From an uncultured Hungatella sp. (GTDB taxonomy: Bacteria; Bacillota; Clostridia; Lachnospirales; Lachnospiraceae), in assembly GCA_947089145.1 (NCBI GenBank), contig CAMUJH010000010.1:22529-86528 (forward strand): DNA of 64,000 bases. Direction: 5' to 3'. Made by a program: the position numbers and the translations under genes. Positions 1 to 10,142 of the stretch are shown here, one piece after another. The notes below the pieces were generated by a model. The model worked only from the letters and a program-made list of their open reading frames with translations, did no database searches and had not been told where the DNA came from. Numbering within the stretch: the stretch's first letter is position 1; each line of letters begins with the position of its first letter.

Positions 1-116
1 AAAACATTTTACCATAACTTGGAATTTATGTATAGTTAGTTTATAAAAAGTTAAAAATTTCTTCCGCATCTGCCGGCGCTGGAGTCCTGCGGCGAAAAAT
101 CCCCGGAAGGGACATC

Positions 117-1430
117 CTACTGCCTGCGGCAGACAGGTTTGCTTTGGTTTTTCAGGGTGCAGATCCCCGCGTCACACAGTTTCTGCAGGGACATAAGAAT
201 GCCAAGCTTGGCATGATACCAGGTCAGCCCTCCCTGGAAATACACGGCATAAGGCGGTTTCATGGGGCCGTCTGCACTTAGCTCAATGGAAGACCCCTGG
301 ACAAATGCCCCTGCCGCCATAATAACCGGAGCGTCGTATCCCGGCATATCCCAGGGCTCCGGGGTTACAAAGCTGTCCACCGGCGCCGCTGCCTGGATTC
401 CCTGGCAGAATGCAATGACTGCCTTTGGATTTTTAAATTCAATGGACTGAATGATGTCGTGGCGCTCCTCCCCACTGCCTGGAATCACGTCGAATCCCAG
501 CTTTTCGTAGATGCCTGCAGCAAAAACGGCGCCCTTTAAGGCTCCCGCCACAACCACAGGCGACAGAAACAGGCCCTGATAGAAAGACTGGTTCAGTCCA
601 AGGCTTGCCCCCACTTCTTTTCCCAGGCCGGGAGCGCTTAACCGGAAAGCCGCCCGGTCAATGCAGTCTTTCCGCCCTACAATGTACCCTCCTGTAGGGG
701 CCAGGCCGCCGCCGGGGTTTTTAATAAGGGAGCCTACAGCCATGTCGGCTCCCGCCTGAGTAGGCTCCGTCTCTTCCACAAACTCGCCGTAGCAGTTATC
801 TACCATGCAGATAATATCCGGCTTGATCTTTTTTGCAAAAGCGATCACTTCCCCAATCTGCTTTACGGAAAACGTAGGTCTTGAGGCATAGCCCTTGGAC
901 CGCTGAATGGTCATAAGTTTTGTCTTCTCATTAATGGCTTTTGCAATTGCTGCAAAGTCAAAGCTTCCGTCAGGAAGCAGGTCAGCCTGGCGGTAAGTAA
1001 CCCCGTACTCTTTTAAGGAACCTGGCGACTGGCGGATTCCGATAACCTCCTCCAGCGTGTCGTATGGTTTTCCGTTGGGGGACAGCAGCTCATCCCCAGG
1101 GCGGAGGTTGCCGGACAGGGCAATGTGAAGGGCATGGGTTCCGCTCATAAGCTGAGGGCGCACCAGGGCGCTTTCCGCCTCAAATACGCTGGCATATACC
1201 TGTTCCAGCGTATCTCTTCCCAGATCATTGTACCCATATCCCGTGGTGGCGGCAAAATGGATGTCGCTGACCCGGTTTTTCTGCATGGCTTTTATGACCT
1301 TTAACTGATTGTACTCTGCCCTTAAGTCAATGGCCTGAAACCTGTCTTTTAACGACTCTTCGATCTCTTCCCCAAACTTCAGCACCTGTGGGCTGATTCC
1401 AAGTGACGTGTACATTGCATTTAATTCCAT
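117..1430 (-). CDS. Methionine gamma-lyase family PLP enzyme
   Basis: The 437-residue protein belongs to the fold-type I PLP enzyme group once labelled 'aluminium resistance protein' and now usually called the methionine gamma-lyase family. The likely cofactor lysine lies in GSLIKNPGGG, preceded by the MVDNCYGEF segment that would hold the PLP-binding aspartate. It is a cytosolic enzyme presumably acting on sulfur amino acids; the real substrate is not established. Its ATG overlaps the end of miaA by ten bases, and AGGAG lies upstream. It is therefore the last gene of the miaB-mutS-mutL-miaA run, a frequent arrangement in Firmicutes. Family assignment is firm, biochemical role is not. Confidence 0.85.
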   Translation of the reverse strand: MELNAMYTSLGISPQVLKFGEEIEESLKDRFQAIDLRAEYNQLKVIKAMQKNRVSDIHFAATTGYGYNDLGRDTLEQVYASVFEAESALVRPQLMSGTHALHIALSGNLRPGDELLSPNGKPYDTLEEVIGIRQSPGSLKEYGVTYRQADLLPDGSFDFAAIAKAINEKTKLMTIQRSKGYASRPTFSVKQIGEVIAFAKKIKPDIICMVDNCYGEFVEETEPTQAGADMAVGSLIKNPGGGLAPTGGYIVGRKDCIDRAAFRLSAPGLGKEVGASLGLNQSFYQGLFLSPVVVAGALKGAVFAAGIYEKLGFDVIPGSGEERHDIIQSIEFKNPKAVIAFCQGIQAAAPVDSFVTPEPWDMPGYDAPVIMAAGAFVQGSSIELSADGPMKPPYAVYFQGGLTWYHAKLGILMSLQKLCDAGICTLKNQSKPVCRRQ

Positions 1431-2425
1431 GATTCTGTTTCTCCTGTTATCTGTTGTGATTTGCTATGGCAGGCACTTTGGCCGCCCTGCCTGGAATGCT
1501 TTGTTTCCTCTAAAATATGCCCCAGTATTTTCCCGCTGTCATTTCCAAAATCCGGCAGATTCAGCCACCGCACATTTCTCTCCCGCTTAAACCAGGTCAG
1601 CTGCCTTTTTGCAAAATGCCTCGTATCACGTTTCAGAATATAGACGGCTTCCTCAAGGCTGCACCTGCCCTCCAGATAGTCAAGGATCTCCTTGTATCCC
1701 AGCCCCTGCATGGATACCATATCCCTGGTGCAGCCCATGTCTGCCAGTTTCCTCACCTCGTCCACAAGGCCCAGCTTCAGCATCTTATCCACCCGCCGCT
1801 CAATTCTCTCATAAAGCACCGCCCTGTCCGTATTCAGCACATAGTAAAAAAAGTCATACGGAGATTCTTTTTTCCTCTCCTTCTCATTGTGGTCAGAAAT
1901 CCTGGTTCCCGTCTTTCTATAAAACTCGATGGCCCGGATGACCCGTTTCACATTGTTGGCGTGGATCTGCCGGGCCGCCGCCGGATCGGCCTTTTTCAGC
2001 ATTTCGTGAAGATACCCGGCTCCTTTCGTGGCGGCAATCTGCTCCAGCTTAAAGCGGAGCCCAGGGTCCCCGTCATTCTCTGTAAAATCCACGTCATACA
2101 AAAGGGCCTGTATGTAAAATCCGGTCCCCCCTGCCACAATGGGAATGTGGCCCTGCCCGTAAATCTGCGAAAGCGCCTCTTTTGCCATTTTCTGGAAAAT
2201 GACCACGTTAAATTCCTCCGTAGGCTCCAGCACGTCAATCAGATGGTGTCTTACCCCATCCATCTCTTCCCTGGTCACTTTGGCAGACCCGATATCCATA
2301 TGGCGGTATACCTGCATGGAATCCGCACTGATGATCTCCCCGCCTGCGGCCTTTGCCAGGCGGACAGAAAGCTCTGTTTTTCCCACAGCCGTGGGACCTG
2401 TAAGAACAATAAGAGGCAAAGCCAT
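1421..2425 (-). CDS. miaA: tRNA dimethylallyltransferase MiaA
   Basis: MiaA transfers a dimethylallyl group to N6 of A37 in tRNAs that read codons starting with U; MiaB, encoded upstream here, then methylthiolates the product. The P-loop GPTAVGKTELS sits at the N-terminus, followed by the ISADSMQVYRHMDIGSAK segment that contacts tRNA and substrate, and by GGTGFYIQALLY. I chose the ATG at 2425 rather than an upstream in-frame codon at 2470. GGGAGG lies eight bases before it, and the protein then begins MALPLIVLTGPTA as in the family, giving 334 residues. It follows mutL by about 40 bases and is probably cotranscribed. Confidence 0.95.
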   Translation of the reverse strand: MALPLIVLTGPTAVGKTELSVRLAKAAGGEIISADSMQVYRHMDIGSAKVTREEMDGVRHHLIDVLEPTEEFNVVIFQKMAKEALSQIYGQGHIPIVAGGTGFYIQALLYDVDFTENDGDPGLRFKLEQIAATKGAGYLHEMLKKADPAAARQIHANNVKRVIRAIEFYRKTGTRISDHNEKERKKESPYDFFYYVLNTDRAVLYERIERRVDKMLKLGLVDEVRKLADMGCTRDMVSMQGLGYKEILDYLEGRCSLEEAVYILKRDTRHFAKRQLTWFKRERNVRWLNLPDFGNDSGKILGHILEETKHSRQGGQSACHSKSQQITGETESWN

Positions 2426-2466
2426 TGTTAAGAACCTCCCATAAACGTGTGAGGGATGCGATTTTG

Positions 2467-4542
2467 TCACACAATCCTTTTAAATTTTCGTTCCAGTTCA
2501 TATTTGCTCATGGAAATAATCGTAGGCCTTCCGTGGGGGCATGCATAGGGATTTTCCAGTTCCAGAAGCCGGTCAATCAGCTTGTCCGCCTCCATGGGCG
2601 ACATGGGGTGATTGCCCTTTACGGCCGCCTTGCAGGACATGGATGCAACCCTTTCATAGATAATATCCGGATTGCCCTTAAAAATATCGTCAGACAGGCT
2701 GTCAAGCATGTCCATGAGAAGTTCCTTCCTGGCGATGGAAAACAGGTTGTCCGGAACTGCCCGCACGGCGTACTCCTTGCCTCCAAAATGCTCAATCTCA
2801 AAACCCATTTCCGAAAAATATGCCATATATTTCTCAAGAAGCACCTGCTCCTCGCTTCCAAGGCTGAGAATAATCGGAGGATTTACCATCTGGGACGTGT
2901 ATTCCCGGCTTTTTAAGGTTGCCATGGTTTTCTCGTACAAAACCTTTTCATGGGCAGCGTGCTGGTCGATAATATAAAGCTGATCATGGAACTCCACCAG
3001 CCAGTAAGTGTCGAACAGCTGGCCAATGAGCTTGTGGCGGAGGCGGTTTTCAGGATTCAAAAGCTTTTCCTCAAAAAAATCCAGCTGCCCGTCTGAATGT
3101 CCGGCAGTTTCATCTTTGGGCAGTTTATTCCCACCTGTATATATTTTTTCTCTGTTTTCTGGTATAATATCCCCATCAGCATGGATAATTTCCTTATCTG
3201 ATGATGATTTTTCCCCACTTCCCCCGATGTTTTTTCTGTCCCCTGCCGCCTTTCCAGGCTGATTTTCCGCAACAATCTGATACGCCGGCTTAATCTGATA
3301 ATCCGGCTTTTCACAGACAGGCCCTGGGCCGGATGCGTATTCCCGCTGCTGCGGCATTGTGTCCTTTTGTCCTTCCCCGGGTTGCCGCCCGGTTCCCTGA
3401 AGCTCCCATTTTGCGCCGCCCTGCCCCTCTCTGCCATTCCTGCGGTCATAATCGCCTTGCCGCTTTATCTCAAATGGCTCCGGACAGCTTTTCTCCTGCT
3501 GCCGCTTCCTGGCCTCCTGCTTGTCTTTGCCCAGGCTTACCTGGGGGATCAGTTCCTTCCTGGCCAAAGCCTGGCTTACGGACTGGCTTATGATTTCGTA
3601 GATCTGTTTTTCGTCGCGAAACCGCAGCTCCATTTTGGTGGGGTGCACATTGACATCCAGATATTCCGGCTCAATGGTCAGGTGCAGCAGGACAAAGGGA
3701 TATTTATGCTGCATCATAAACGGCCTGTAGGCTTCCTCAATGGCCTTTGCCACCAGGCTGCTTCTTATATACCTGCCGTTAATGTAGTAATTCTCAAAGT
3801 TCCGGTTGCTTCTGGCAATAACCGGTTTCCCGGCAAACCCCTTAACCTGCAGAATCTCCCCGCTCATCTCCACCGGCAGCAGGTTTGCCGCAATCTCCCG
3901 CCCGAACACCGTGTAGATAATATCCTTTAAATTGTGGTTTCCTGAGGTGTGAAGCCGGTTCTGGTTGTTCTGGATAAACCGTATGGAAATATCCGGGCGG
4001 GACATGGCAAGTTTCTCCACCAGGGCAGCCACATGGGCCCCTTCTGTATGGGCTGTCTTTAAAAATTTCTGCCTGGCAGGCGTATTGAAAAACAGGTTCC
4101 GCACAAGAAAGGTGGTTCCGTCAGGAGCGCCTATTTCCTGTACGGACCGCTCTTTTCCTCCCTCGATCTGATACCTGATTCCTGAAAGCTGCTCCGGGGT
4201 CTTGGTAATCAGCTCCACCTGGGCCACGGCGGCGATGCTGGAGAGGGCCTCTCCCCGAAACCCCAGGGAAGCCACTGTAAACAAGTCCTCCGCAGACTTG
4301 ATCTTACTGGTGGAGTGGCGCAGAAATGCCAGGGGAACCTGGTCTTTGGCAATGCCGCATCCATTGTCCGTTACCCGGATAAGGGATATGCCGCCGTCCC
4401 GGATCTCCACGGTTACCGCCGTGGCTCCGGCGTCAATTGCGTTTTCCAGAAGCTCTTTTGCCACGGAGGAAGGCCGCTCGATTACCTCCCCGGCTGCGAT
4501 CTTGTCAATGGTATTCTGGTCAAGTACCATAATCTCTGCCAT
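2467..4542 (-). CDS. mutL: DNA mismatch repair protein MutL
   Basis: The 691-residue protein has the GHKL ATPase domain at residues 1-330, with the motifs ENAIDAGA, DNGCGI and GFRGEALSSI. A low-complexity charged linker follows at about 340-480, then the C-terminal dimerisation and endonuclease domain. The metal-binding endonuclease motif DQHA(x)2E(x)4E is present as DQHAAHEKVLYE, together with SCKAAVKG and CPHGRPT. This is therefore a nicking MutL of the Gram-positive type, not the E. coli type that depends on MutH. Its GGAGG site overlaps the stop codon of mutS, so the two are likely translationally coupled. Confidence 0.96.
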   Translation of the reverse strand: MAEIMVLDQNTIDKIAAGEVIERPSSVAKELLENAIDAGATAVTVEIRDGGISLIRVTDNGCGIAKDQVPLAFLRHSTSKIKSAEDLFTVASLGFRGEALSSIAAVAQVELITKTPEQLSGIRYQIEGGKERSVQEIGAPDGTTFLVRNLFFNTPARQKFLKTAHTEGAHVAALVEKLAMSRPDISIRFIQNNQNRLHTSGNHNLKDIIYTVFGREIAANLLPVEMSGEILQVKGFAGKPVIARSNRNFENYYINGRYIRSSLVAKAIEEAYRPFMMQHKYPFVLLHLTIEPEYLDVNVHPTKMELRFRDEKQIYEIISQSVSQALARKELIPQVSLGKDKQEARKRQQEKSCPEPFEIKRQGDYDRRNGREGQGGAKWELQGTGRQPGEGQKDTMPQQREYASGPGPVCEKPDYQIKPAYQIVAENQPGKAAGDRKNIGGSGEKSSSDKEIIHADGDIIPENREKIYTGGNKLPKDETAGHSDGQLDFFEEKLLNPENRLRHKLIGQLFDTYWLVEFHDQLYIIDQHAAHEKVLYEKTMATLKSREYTSQMVNPPIILSLGSEEQVLLEKYMAYFSEMGFEIEHFGGKEYAVRAVPDNLFSIARKELLMDMLDSLSDDIFKGNPDIIYERVASMSCKAAVKGNHPMSPMEADKLIDRLLELENPYACPHGRPTIISMSKYELERKFKRIV

Positions 4543-4554
4543 GTATGATCCCTC

Positions 4555-7212
4555 CTACCACCGGTTCTTTAATTTGCCCTGCATCCTGCTTAAAATGTTC
4601 AGCGCCTCAACCGGCGTGATCTCATTAATGTGCAGTTCCTCGATCTCTCTCACAATGTCCTCGCTTTTCACCGTGTCAAACAGGGTCATCTGGTTTAAGT
4701 CCACCTCGTCCGGCTTGGTAACCGCCTTGCGCTGTCCGGGGGACACATTGGCGCTTTCCAGGGCAATCTCCCTGGCCTTCGTGGCAATGTCAGCGCTGCT
4801 TAACTCCTCCACCAGTTCCTTTGCCCGGGCAATCACCTGCTCCGGCACGCCTGCCAGCTTGGCGACCTGGATGCCGTAGCTTTTGTCCGCCCCGCCTTTG
4901 ATGATCTTGCGCAGGAACACGATGTCATCCCCCTGCTCCTTTACGGCAATACAGTAATTATTAACCCCGCTCATGGTGCCCTCCAGCTCCGTCAGCTCAT
5001 GATAATGGGTGGCAAACAAGGTCTTGGCCCCTAAAATCTTCACGTTGCTGATATGTTCCACCACTGCCCAGGCAATGCTTAACCCGTCGAAGGTGCTTGT
5101 CCCCCGCCCGATCTCGTCCAGGATAATCAGACTGCTTCTGGTTGCATTGCGCAGAATGTTGGCGACCTCCGTCATCTCCACCATAAACGTGCTCTGGCCT
5201 GAAGCCAGGTCGTCGGAAGCCCCGACCCTTGTAAAGATCCGGTCGCAGATCCCGATGTCCGCCTCCGAGGCAGGGACAAAGCTGCCCATCTGCGCCATAA
5301 GGACGATGAGAGCTGTCTGGCGCATATAGGTGGATTTGCCTGCCATGTTGGGCCCGGTAATCACGGATATCCTGTTTTTGTGGTTGTCCAGCATGGTGTC
5401 ATTGGACACAAACAGATCGTCCTTTAGCATCAGTTCCACCACAGGATGGCGGCCGTTCTTAATATGTATGGAACCCTTTTCATTGATCTTAGGCTTCACA
5501 TAATTATTTCTGGTGGCTACCAAAGACAGGGAGCAGAATGCGTCGATACCTGCCAGGGCCTTGGCAGTTTTCTGAATCCGGCCCACCTCTGCCCCGATGG
5601 TGTCGCGGACATGGCAGAAAAGCTCATACTCCAGGGAAAACAGCTTGTCCTCAGCCCCCAGAATCACATCCTCCAGCTCCTTAAGCTTGTCCGTGGTATA
5701 CCGCTCCGCATTGGCCAGGGTCTGCTTCCTGATAAAATATTCCGGAACCAGATTTTTAAAGGAATTGGTTACCTCAAAGTAATACCCGAATACCTTGTTA
5801 AATTTAATCTTCAGATTTTTAATGCCTGTCTTTTCCCGCTCCCTGGCCTCCAGCTCTGCCAGCCAGGTTTTCCCCTCCGTCTTGGCATGGCGCAGGCGGT
5901 CCGCCTCCTCATTGTATCCGTCCTTAATGATCCCGCCTTCCTTTACGGCAATAGGCGCCTCTTCCACAATGGAGCTTTTTATGAGTTCAAATAGATCCTC
6001 CAGGGGATCTAAATCGCCGCAGATGCGTTTCAGCAAAGGAGAATTCATGTCACTTAACAGCGCTTTCATATGGGGAAGCATTTCCAGGGAATTGCCAAAC
6101 GCCAGCAGATCCCTTGGGTTGGCGGATTTGTAGCTGATGCGGCCCATAAGCCGCTCCAGGTCATAGATGGAATTTAGATACTCCCTGATTTCCTCCCTGG
6201 TGATATAGCTCATGTTCAGCTCTTCAATGGCGTTCTGCCGATCCAGGATTGCCGCCCTCTGTACCAGGGGCTGCTCAATCAGAGTCCTCATGAGCCTTGC
6301 GCCCATGGCTGTCCTGGTCTTGTCAAGAACCCACAGAAGGGAACCCTTCCGCTGCTTTTCCCGCAGCGTTTCCAGAAGCTCCAGGTTTCTTGTGGTGGAA
6401 GTGTCCAGAACCATAAATTCCCCTGTGGTGTAAGTCCTGATGGCCGTAATGTGGCTTAAGGTATTTTTCTGAGTTTCATACAGATACTCCATCACCGCGC
6501 CGGAAGCAATGATCCCCGCATCGTAGTCACCCAGCCCCAGCCCGTCCAGACTTCCTACGCGGAAGTGTTCCTTTAACAGCTTTCTGCAGGATTCCTCAGA
6601 AAAATAACGGCTTTCCAGGGAAGAGACAGCCACATGATATCTGTTTCTCAAATCCTCAAAATCAATCCCGCACATATAGAATGCCTCGTTGCAGATTATC
6701 TCTGACGGGGCAAATTTGTGGATCTCATCCAGAAGGTTCCTCTCCCCCTCCACCTCGGTTACCAGGTAATCCCCTGTGGTAATGTCGCAGGCACAGATGC
6801 CGTATGCGTCTCCCACATACACGATCCCCATAAGGAAATTGTTTTTCGTTTCGTCCAGAGCCTGGCTGCTGGTAATGGTTCCAGGGGTTACCACCCGGAT
6901 CACTTCCCGCTTTACCAGGCCTTTCGTCTGCTTCGGGTCCTCCATCTGCTCCGCAATGGCAACCTTGTAACCTTTCTGCACTAATTTGTACAGGTATGCG
7001 TCAACTGCATGGTAAGGGATGCCGCACATGGGGGCGCGCTCTTCAAGGCCGCACTCTTTGCCGGTGAGAGTAATCTCCAGTTCCCTGGATGCGGTTATGG
7101 CATCATCAAAGAACATTTCATAGAAATCCCCAAGCCTGTAAAAAAGCAGGCAGTCGCCGTACTGCTCCTTAGTCTCCATGTATTGTGCCATCATTGGTGA
7201 TAATCCGGCCAT
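4555..7212 (-). CDS. mutS: DNA mismatch repair protein MutS
   Basis: This 885-residue protein recognises mismatches and works with MutL. The mismatch-binding GDFYEMF (phenylalanine and glutamate of the FxE motif) is near the N-terminus. The Walker A GPNMAGKST and Walker B LIILDEIGRGTSTFDG of the ABC-type ATPase lie in the last third, with a helix-turn-helix dimer contact after that. Length and motif order are normal for MutS1. The ATG at 7212 has AGAGAGG upstream. It follows miaB by about 90 bases and may have its own promoter as well. Confidence 0.97.
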   Translation of the reverse strand: MAGLSPMMAQYMETKEQYGDCLLFYRLGDFYEMFFDDAITASRELEITLTGKECGLEERAPMCGIPYHAVDAYLYKLVQKGYKVAIAEQMEDPKQTKGLVKREVIRVVTPGTITSSQALDETKNNFLMGIVYVGDAYGICACDITTGDYLVTEVEGERNLLDEIHKFAPSEIICNEAFYMCGIDFEDLRNRYHVAVSSLESRYFSEESCRKLLKEHFRVGSLDGLGLGDYDAGIIASGAVMEYLYETQKNTLSHITAIRTYTTGEFMVLDTSTTRNLELLETLREKQRKGSLLWVLDKTRTAMGARLMRTLIEQPLVQRAAILDRQNAIEELNMSYITREEIREYLNSIYDLERLMGRISYKSANPRDLLAFGNSLEMLPHMKALLSDMNSPLLKRICGDLDPLEDLFELIKSSIVEEAPIAVKEGGIIKDGYNEEADRLRHAKTEGKTWLAELEAREREKTGIKNLKIKFNKVFGYYFEVTNSFKNLVPEYFIRKQTLANAERYTTDKLKELEDVILGAEDKLFSLEYELFCHVRDTIGAEVGRIQKTAKALAGIDAFCSLSLVATRNNYVKPKINEKGSIHIKNGRHPVVELMLKDDLFVSNDTMLDNHKNRISVITGPNMAGKSTYMRQTALIVLMAQMGSFVPASEADIGICDRIFTRVGASDDLASGQSTFMVEMTEVANILRNATRSSLIILDEIGRGTSTFDGLSIAWAVVEHISNVKILGAKTLFATHYHELTELEGTMSGVNNYCIAVKEQGDDIVFLRKIIKGGADKSYGIQVAKLAGVPEQVIARAKELVEELSSADIATKAREIALESANVSPGQRKAVTKPDEVDLNQMTLFDTVKSEDIVREIEELHINEITPVEALNILSRMQGKLKNRW

Positions 7213-7299
7213 CTTAAGTAACCTCTCTTCTATATAATAAACACAGCATGCATGCTGGCCGCCTGCGTTAAAACAGCATAGCCGCCAGCACTTTTGAAA

Positions 7300-8778
7300 T
7301 CACTCCGCCCTTTTTCCCATATAGTAGAACCCCTTGGATTCCTCCAGATACACTGGTACCACCGATCCTACAAGGGACGGCTCCCCCGGAAAATGGACAA
7401 GGGTATTATTGGAAAGGCGCCCGGTTACATAGCCCTCTATGTGGCTGTCCGTTTCTTCCACCAGCACGTCCATGGTCTTATGCAGATCCCGTGCGCAGAC
7501 CTGGGCGGAAATAGCCTGAACTTCTGCAAGAAGCCTGTCAAACCGATCCTTCACCACATCCTCCGCCACCTGGTTGTCCATGGATGCTGCAGGGGTCTTG
7601 CTCCTCTTTGAATAGATAAACGTAAACGCGCTGTCAAACCTTACGGTTCTCACCACATCCAGAGTCTCCTGAAAGTCTTCCTCCGTCTCCCCCGGAAATC
7701 CCACGATAATATCCGTGGTCAGTGAAATATCAGGAACCGCGGCCCGTATCTTGTCTACCAGTAAAAGATACTGCTCCTTGGTATATCTGCGGTTCATGGC
7801 TTTCAGGATACGGCTGCTGCCTGACTGGACAGGAAGGTGCAGATGGCTGCATATTTTTTTGGAATCTCTCATGACCTCAATCAGTTCATCTGACAGATCC
7901 TTTGGGTGCGAAGTCATAAACCGGATTCTCTTAAGCCCTTTTACGGCCTCCACCTGTTTTAAAAGGTCGGCAAAGGTAACCGGCACGTCCAGATTTTTTC
8001 CGTAGGAGTTTACGTTCTGTCCCAAAAGCATTACTTCCGCCACCCCGGATTCCACCAGCTTCTCAATCTCTCCAATAATCTCCTGCGGCTTTCTGCTTCT
8101 CTCCCTTCCCCGAACATAGGGAACAATGCAGTAGCTGCAGAAATTGTTGCACCCGAACATAATGTTGACGCCGGATTTAAAGGGATATTTTCTCTCGGCC
8201 GGCAGATTCTCAACAATCAGGCTTGTGTCCTCCCACAGATCCACGGCCATCTTCTGCTGCTTAAGGCGCTGCCATAGAAGTTCTGCCAATTTAAAAATAT
8301 TGTGGGTTCCGAATATAATGTCCACAAAACGGTAGCTTTTCTTTATTTTCTCCACCACTTCCGGCTCCTGCATCATACAGCCGCAAAGGGCAATAAGCAT
8401 CCGGGGATTTTTCTTTTTCAGGGCGTTTAAATATCCCAGACGTCCGTAAACCCGCTGGTTGGCATTTTCCCGCACGGTGCAGGTATTGTAAAGGACGAAT
8501 TCCGCATGCTCATCCTCTGCCTTGCAAAAGCCGATTGTCTCTAAAATGCCTGTAAGCTTCTCAGAGTCCCGGGCATTCATCTGACAGCCAAACGTCTGAA
8601 TAAACGCGGCGGGGCGGCGCCCGTTCTTCTGTTCAAACTCCCATACCCACTCCCGGCATTTTGTCATATAGTAATATTGCCTGGCAGGTTCTTCTATGGG
8701 AGGCTCTACATTAATGTCTATTTTATCTAAATCAAATTCGTTATACATTTCTCTTGACTTTCTTCCCTTTCTATCCAT
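7300..8778 (-). CDS. miaB: tRNA-2-methylthio-N6-dimethylallyladenosine synthase MiaB
   Basis: This 492-residue radical-SAM methylthiotransferase acts on the product of MiaA at A37. The N-terminal UPF0004 domain carries the auxiliary-cluster cysteines (QTFGCQMN, YNTCTVREN, ALCGCMMQ). The radical-SAM CxxxCxxC is CNNFCSYC, and a TRAM RNA-binding domain closes the protein. An N-terminal extension of about 60 residues precedes the first cysteine, as is usual in Clostridia. The first ATG (8778) has no obvious ribosome binding site; the ATG at 8748 (MYNEFDLDK) is an equally possible start. Confidence 0.95.
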   Translation of the reverse strand: MDRKGRKSREMYNEFDLDKIDINVEPPIEEPARQYYYMTKCREWVWEFEQKNGRRPAAFIQTFGCQMNARDSEKLTGILETIGFCKAEDEHAEFVLYNTCTVRENANQRVYGRLGYLNALKKKNPRMLIALCGCMMQEPEVVEKIKKSYRFVDIIFGTHNIFKLAELLWQRLKQQKMAVDLWEDTSLIVENLPAERKYPFKSGVNIMFGCNNFCSYCIVPYVRGRERSRKPQEIIGEIEKLVESGVAEVMLLGQNVNSYGKNLDVPVTFADLLKQVEAVKGLKRIRFMTSHPKDLSDELIEVMRDSKKICSHLHLPVQSGSSRILKAMNRRYTKEQYLLLVDKIRAAVPDISLTTDIIVGFPGETEEDFQETLDVVRTVRFDSAFTFIYSKRSKTPAASMDNQVAEDVVKDRFDRLLAEVQAISAQVCARDLHKTMDVLVEETDSHIEGYVTGRLSNNTLVHFPGEPSLVGSVVPVYLEESKGFYYMGKRAE

Positions 8779-9002
8779 CCCATGTCTTATAGTAAGCTAC
8801 ACACGAAACAATTATAACGCAAAATTTCTCCATCGTCATCAAAAATCAGAAGGGCAAATCGGAAATCATATGGATACTTTCCAAATCCTTTCGCCCGCTG
8901 CCGCCGTTGACAGCCCCTATGGAGCAGGCCGGAAAACAATCCCGGATATTATAGCATAAGCCGCCTGAATCCACAATAAGCAAAAGCATCATGCCGGCGG
9001 CC

Positions 9003-9920
9003 CTATAACACCAAAGCCACCATCCCCACAATGCAGAAAATGCTGATTAAAATGGATACGGAATTAAGCGCGCTTGACAGCCCGATATCCTCCTTTAGAT
9101 CCGCCGTAAATGCCGGAGCAGACGACGCAATAGGGGCAAATACCAGGATTGCCAGGGTCTGACGGTACTCTAAAGGCATAGGCAGCAGGAAATAGAATGC
9201 CGCCGACAAAGCGGCTGCCGCTGCGTACCTTACTGCCAGAAGCCTTGCCATGGTCCGAAACTGGGTTCTGTCTCCTGACAGTTCAAAGCCTACCCCGATC
9301 ATCAGCATGGCCATAAACGCATTGCCGTCGGCAATAATTCCCGCAAATGATATGGCCTGGGCAGGCAGGCGGATGCCCAAAAGGCATAAGCAAGTCATGA
9401 TCAAATAGGCGTCAAACGGCGCTGATCTCAGCAGCGTCTTTGCGATCTGCATTGCCGGAATTCCCTTTCCTTCTCCCTTGGCCATAGAGGCGGCGCTGTA
9501 AGCGCCTCCAAGGCAGACTACCGCATTGCCGGTATCGAAAAGGCTTGTCACCACCACCCCTGTGGGGCCCAGAAAGCTTTGTACAAACGGCAGCGTAAAA
9601 TTTCCGATATTGTACCCTGACAGATTTAAAATTTCAAAAGCCCTCTTCCCTTTGGCTGATCTTGTGTTCATAGCGAAACCCGCCGCCATATAGATCAGTC
9701 CCCCAATAAGCCCCAGAAGGCTTAGACTCAGCATGGACGCATCAATCTCTTTGTCCGCAAAGCTGTATACAATTGCCGCCGGAAGCGTGATCTTCAGCAC
9801 AATCTTTGACAGCACATGAAAATCTTCCTTTTTAAAAAACCCTGTCCGTCTCAGTCCGTATCCCAGAAAAATGATCCCGATAAAACACGCTGCCCTGGAC
9901 AGCACTGCCCCCATCTCCAT
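9003..9920 (-). CDS. AEC family transporter
   Basis: This is an integral membrane protein of the auxin-efflux-carrier (AEC) family, with about ten hydrophobic segments. Two five-helix halves are suggested by the repeated polar breaks. Bacterial members export or import small carboxylates or amino acids, and the substrate cannot be inferred here. The open frame runs upstream to 10037. I prefer the ATG at 9920 (MEMGAVLSRAACFIG), which has AGGGG in front and gives the usual 305 residues starting directly in the first helix. The flanking genes do not suggest a pathway. Confidence 0.8.
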   Translation of the reverse strand: MEMGAVLSRAACFIGIIFLGYGLRRTGFFKKEDFHVLSKIVLKITLPAAIVYSFADKEIDASMLSLSLLGLIGGLIYMAAGFAMNTRSAKGKRAFEILNLSGYNIGNFTLPFVQSFLGPTGVVVTSLFDTGNAVVCLGGAYSAASMAKGEGKGIPAMQIAKTLLRSAPFDAYLIMTCLCLLGIRLPAQAISFAGIIADGNAFMAMLMIGVGFELSGDRTQFRTMARLLAVRYAAAAALSAAFYFLLPMPLEYRQTLAILVFAPIASSAPAFTADLKEDIGLSSALNSVSILISIFCIVGMVALVL

Positions 9921-10028
9921 AAAGCCCCTCTTCCCTGCACATCTTGCCATGTACCGTAATTTTTCTTTCATGGTAAATTCCATGCGCCTTTTAGTATACA
10001 GGATTCCTGGGAAAAACACAAACAATTC

Positions 10029-10057
10029 TTCCATCAATGCCAGATTAATGGTATAAT
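10029..10057 (+). promoter_or_regulatory. Probable sigma-A promoter for the monooxygenase/GGDEF pair
   Basis: A TATAAT at 10052-10057 is preceded after 17 bases by TTCCAT (10029-10034). The -10 box is perfect and the -35 box is poor. It sits about 85 bases upstream of the ATG at 10143. Confidence 0.4.
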
Positions 10058-10142
10058 AAAAAAAATCCCTGCTGCTTTCTCAGCGCCTGGAAGCAGCATA
10101 AATTCAGAATTCCCACATATCAAATTTCAGGAGGGTAACCAT

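Noticed and set aside
1517-2431. Long plus-strand open frame opposite miaA
   Set aside because: It has no ribosome binding site, its translation has no protein-family features, and it lies fully opposite a secure gene.
7244-7257. Perfect 14-base palindrome CAGCATGCATGCTG between miaB and mutS
   Set aside because: It is short, has no arms beyond it and no position that suggests an operator. A chance occurrence is likely.
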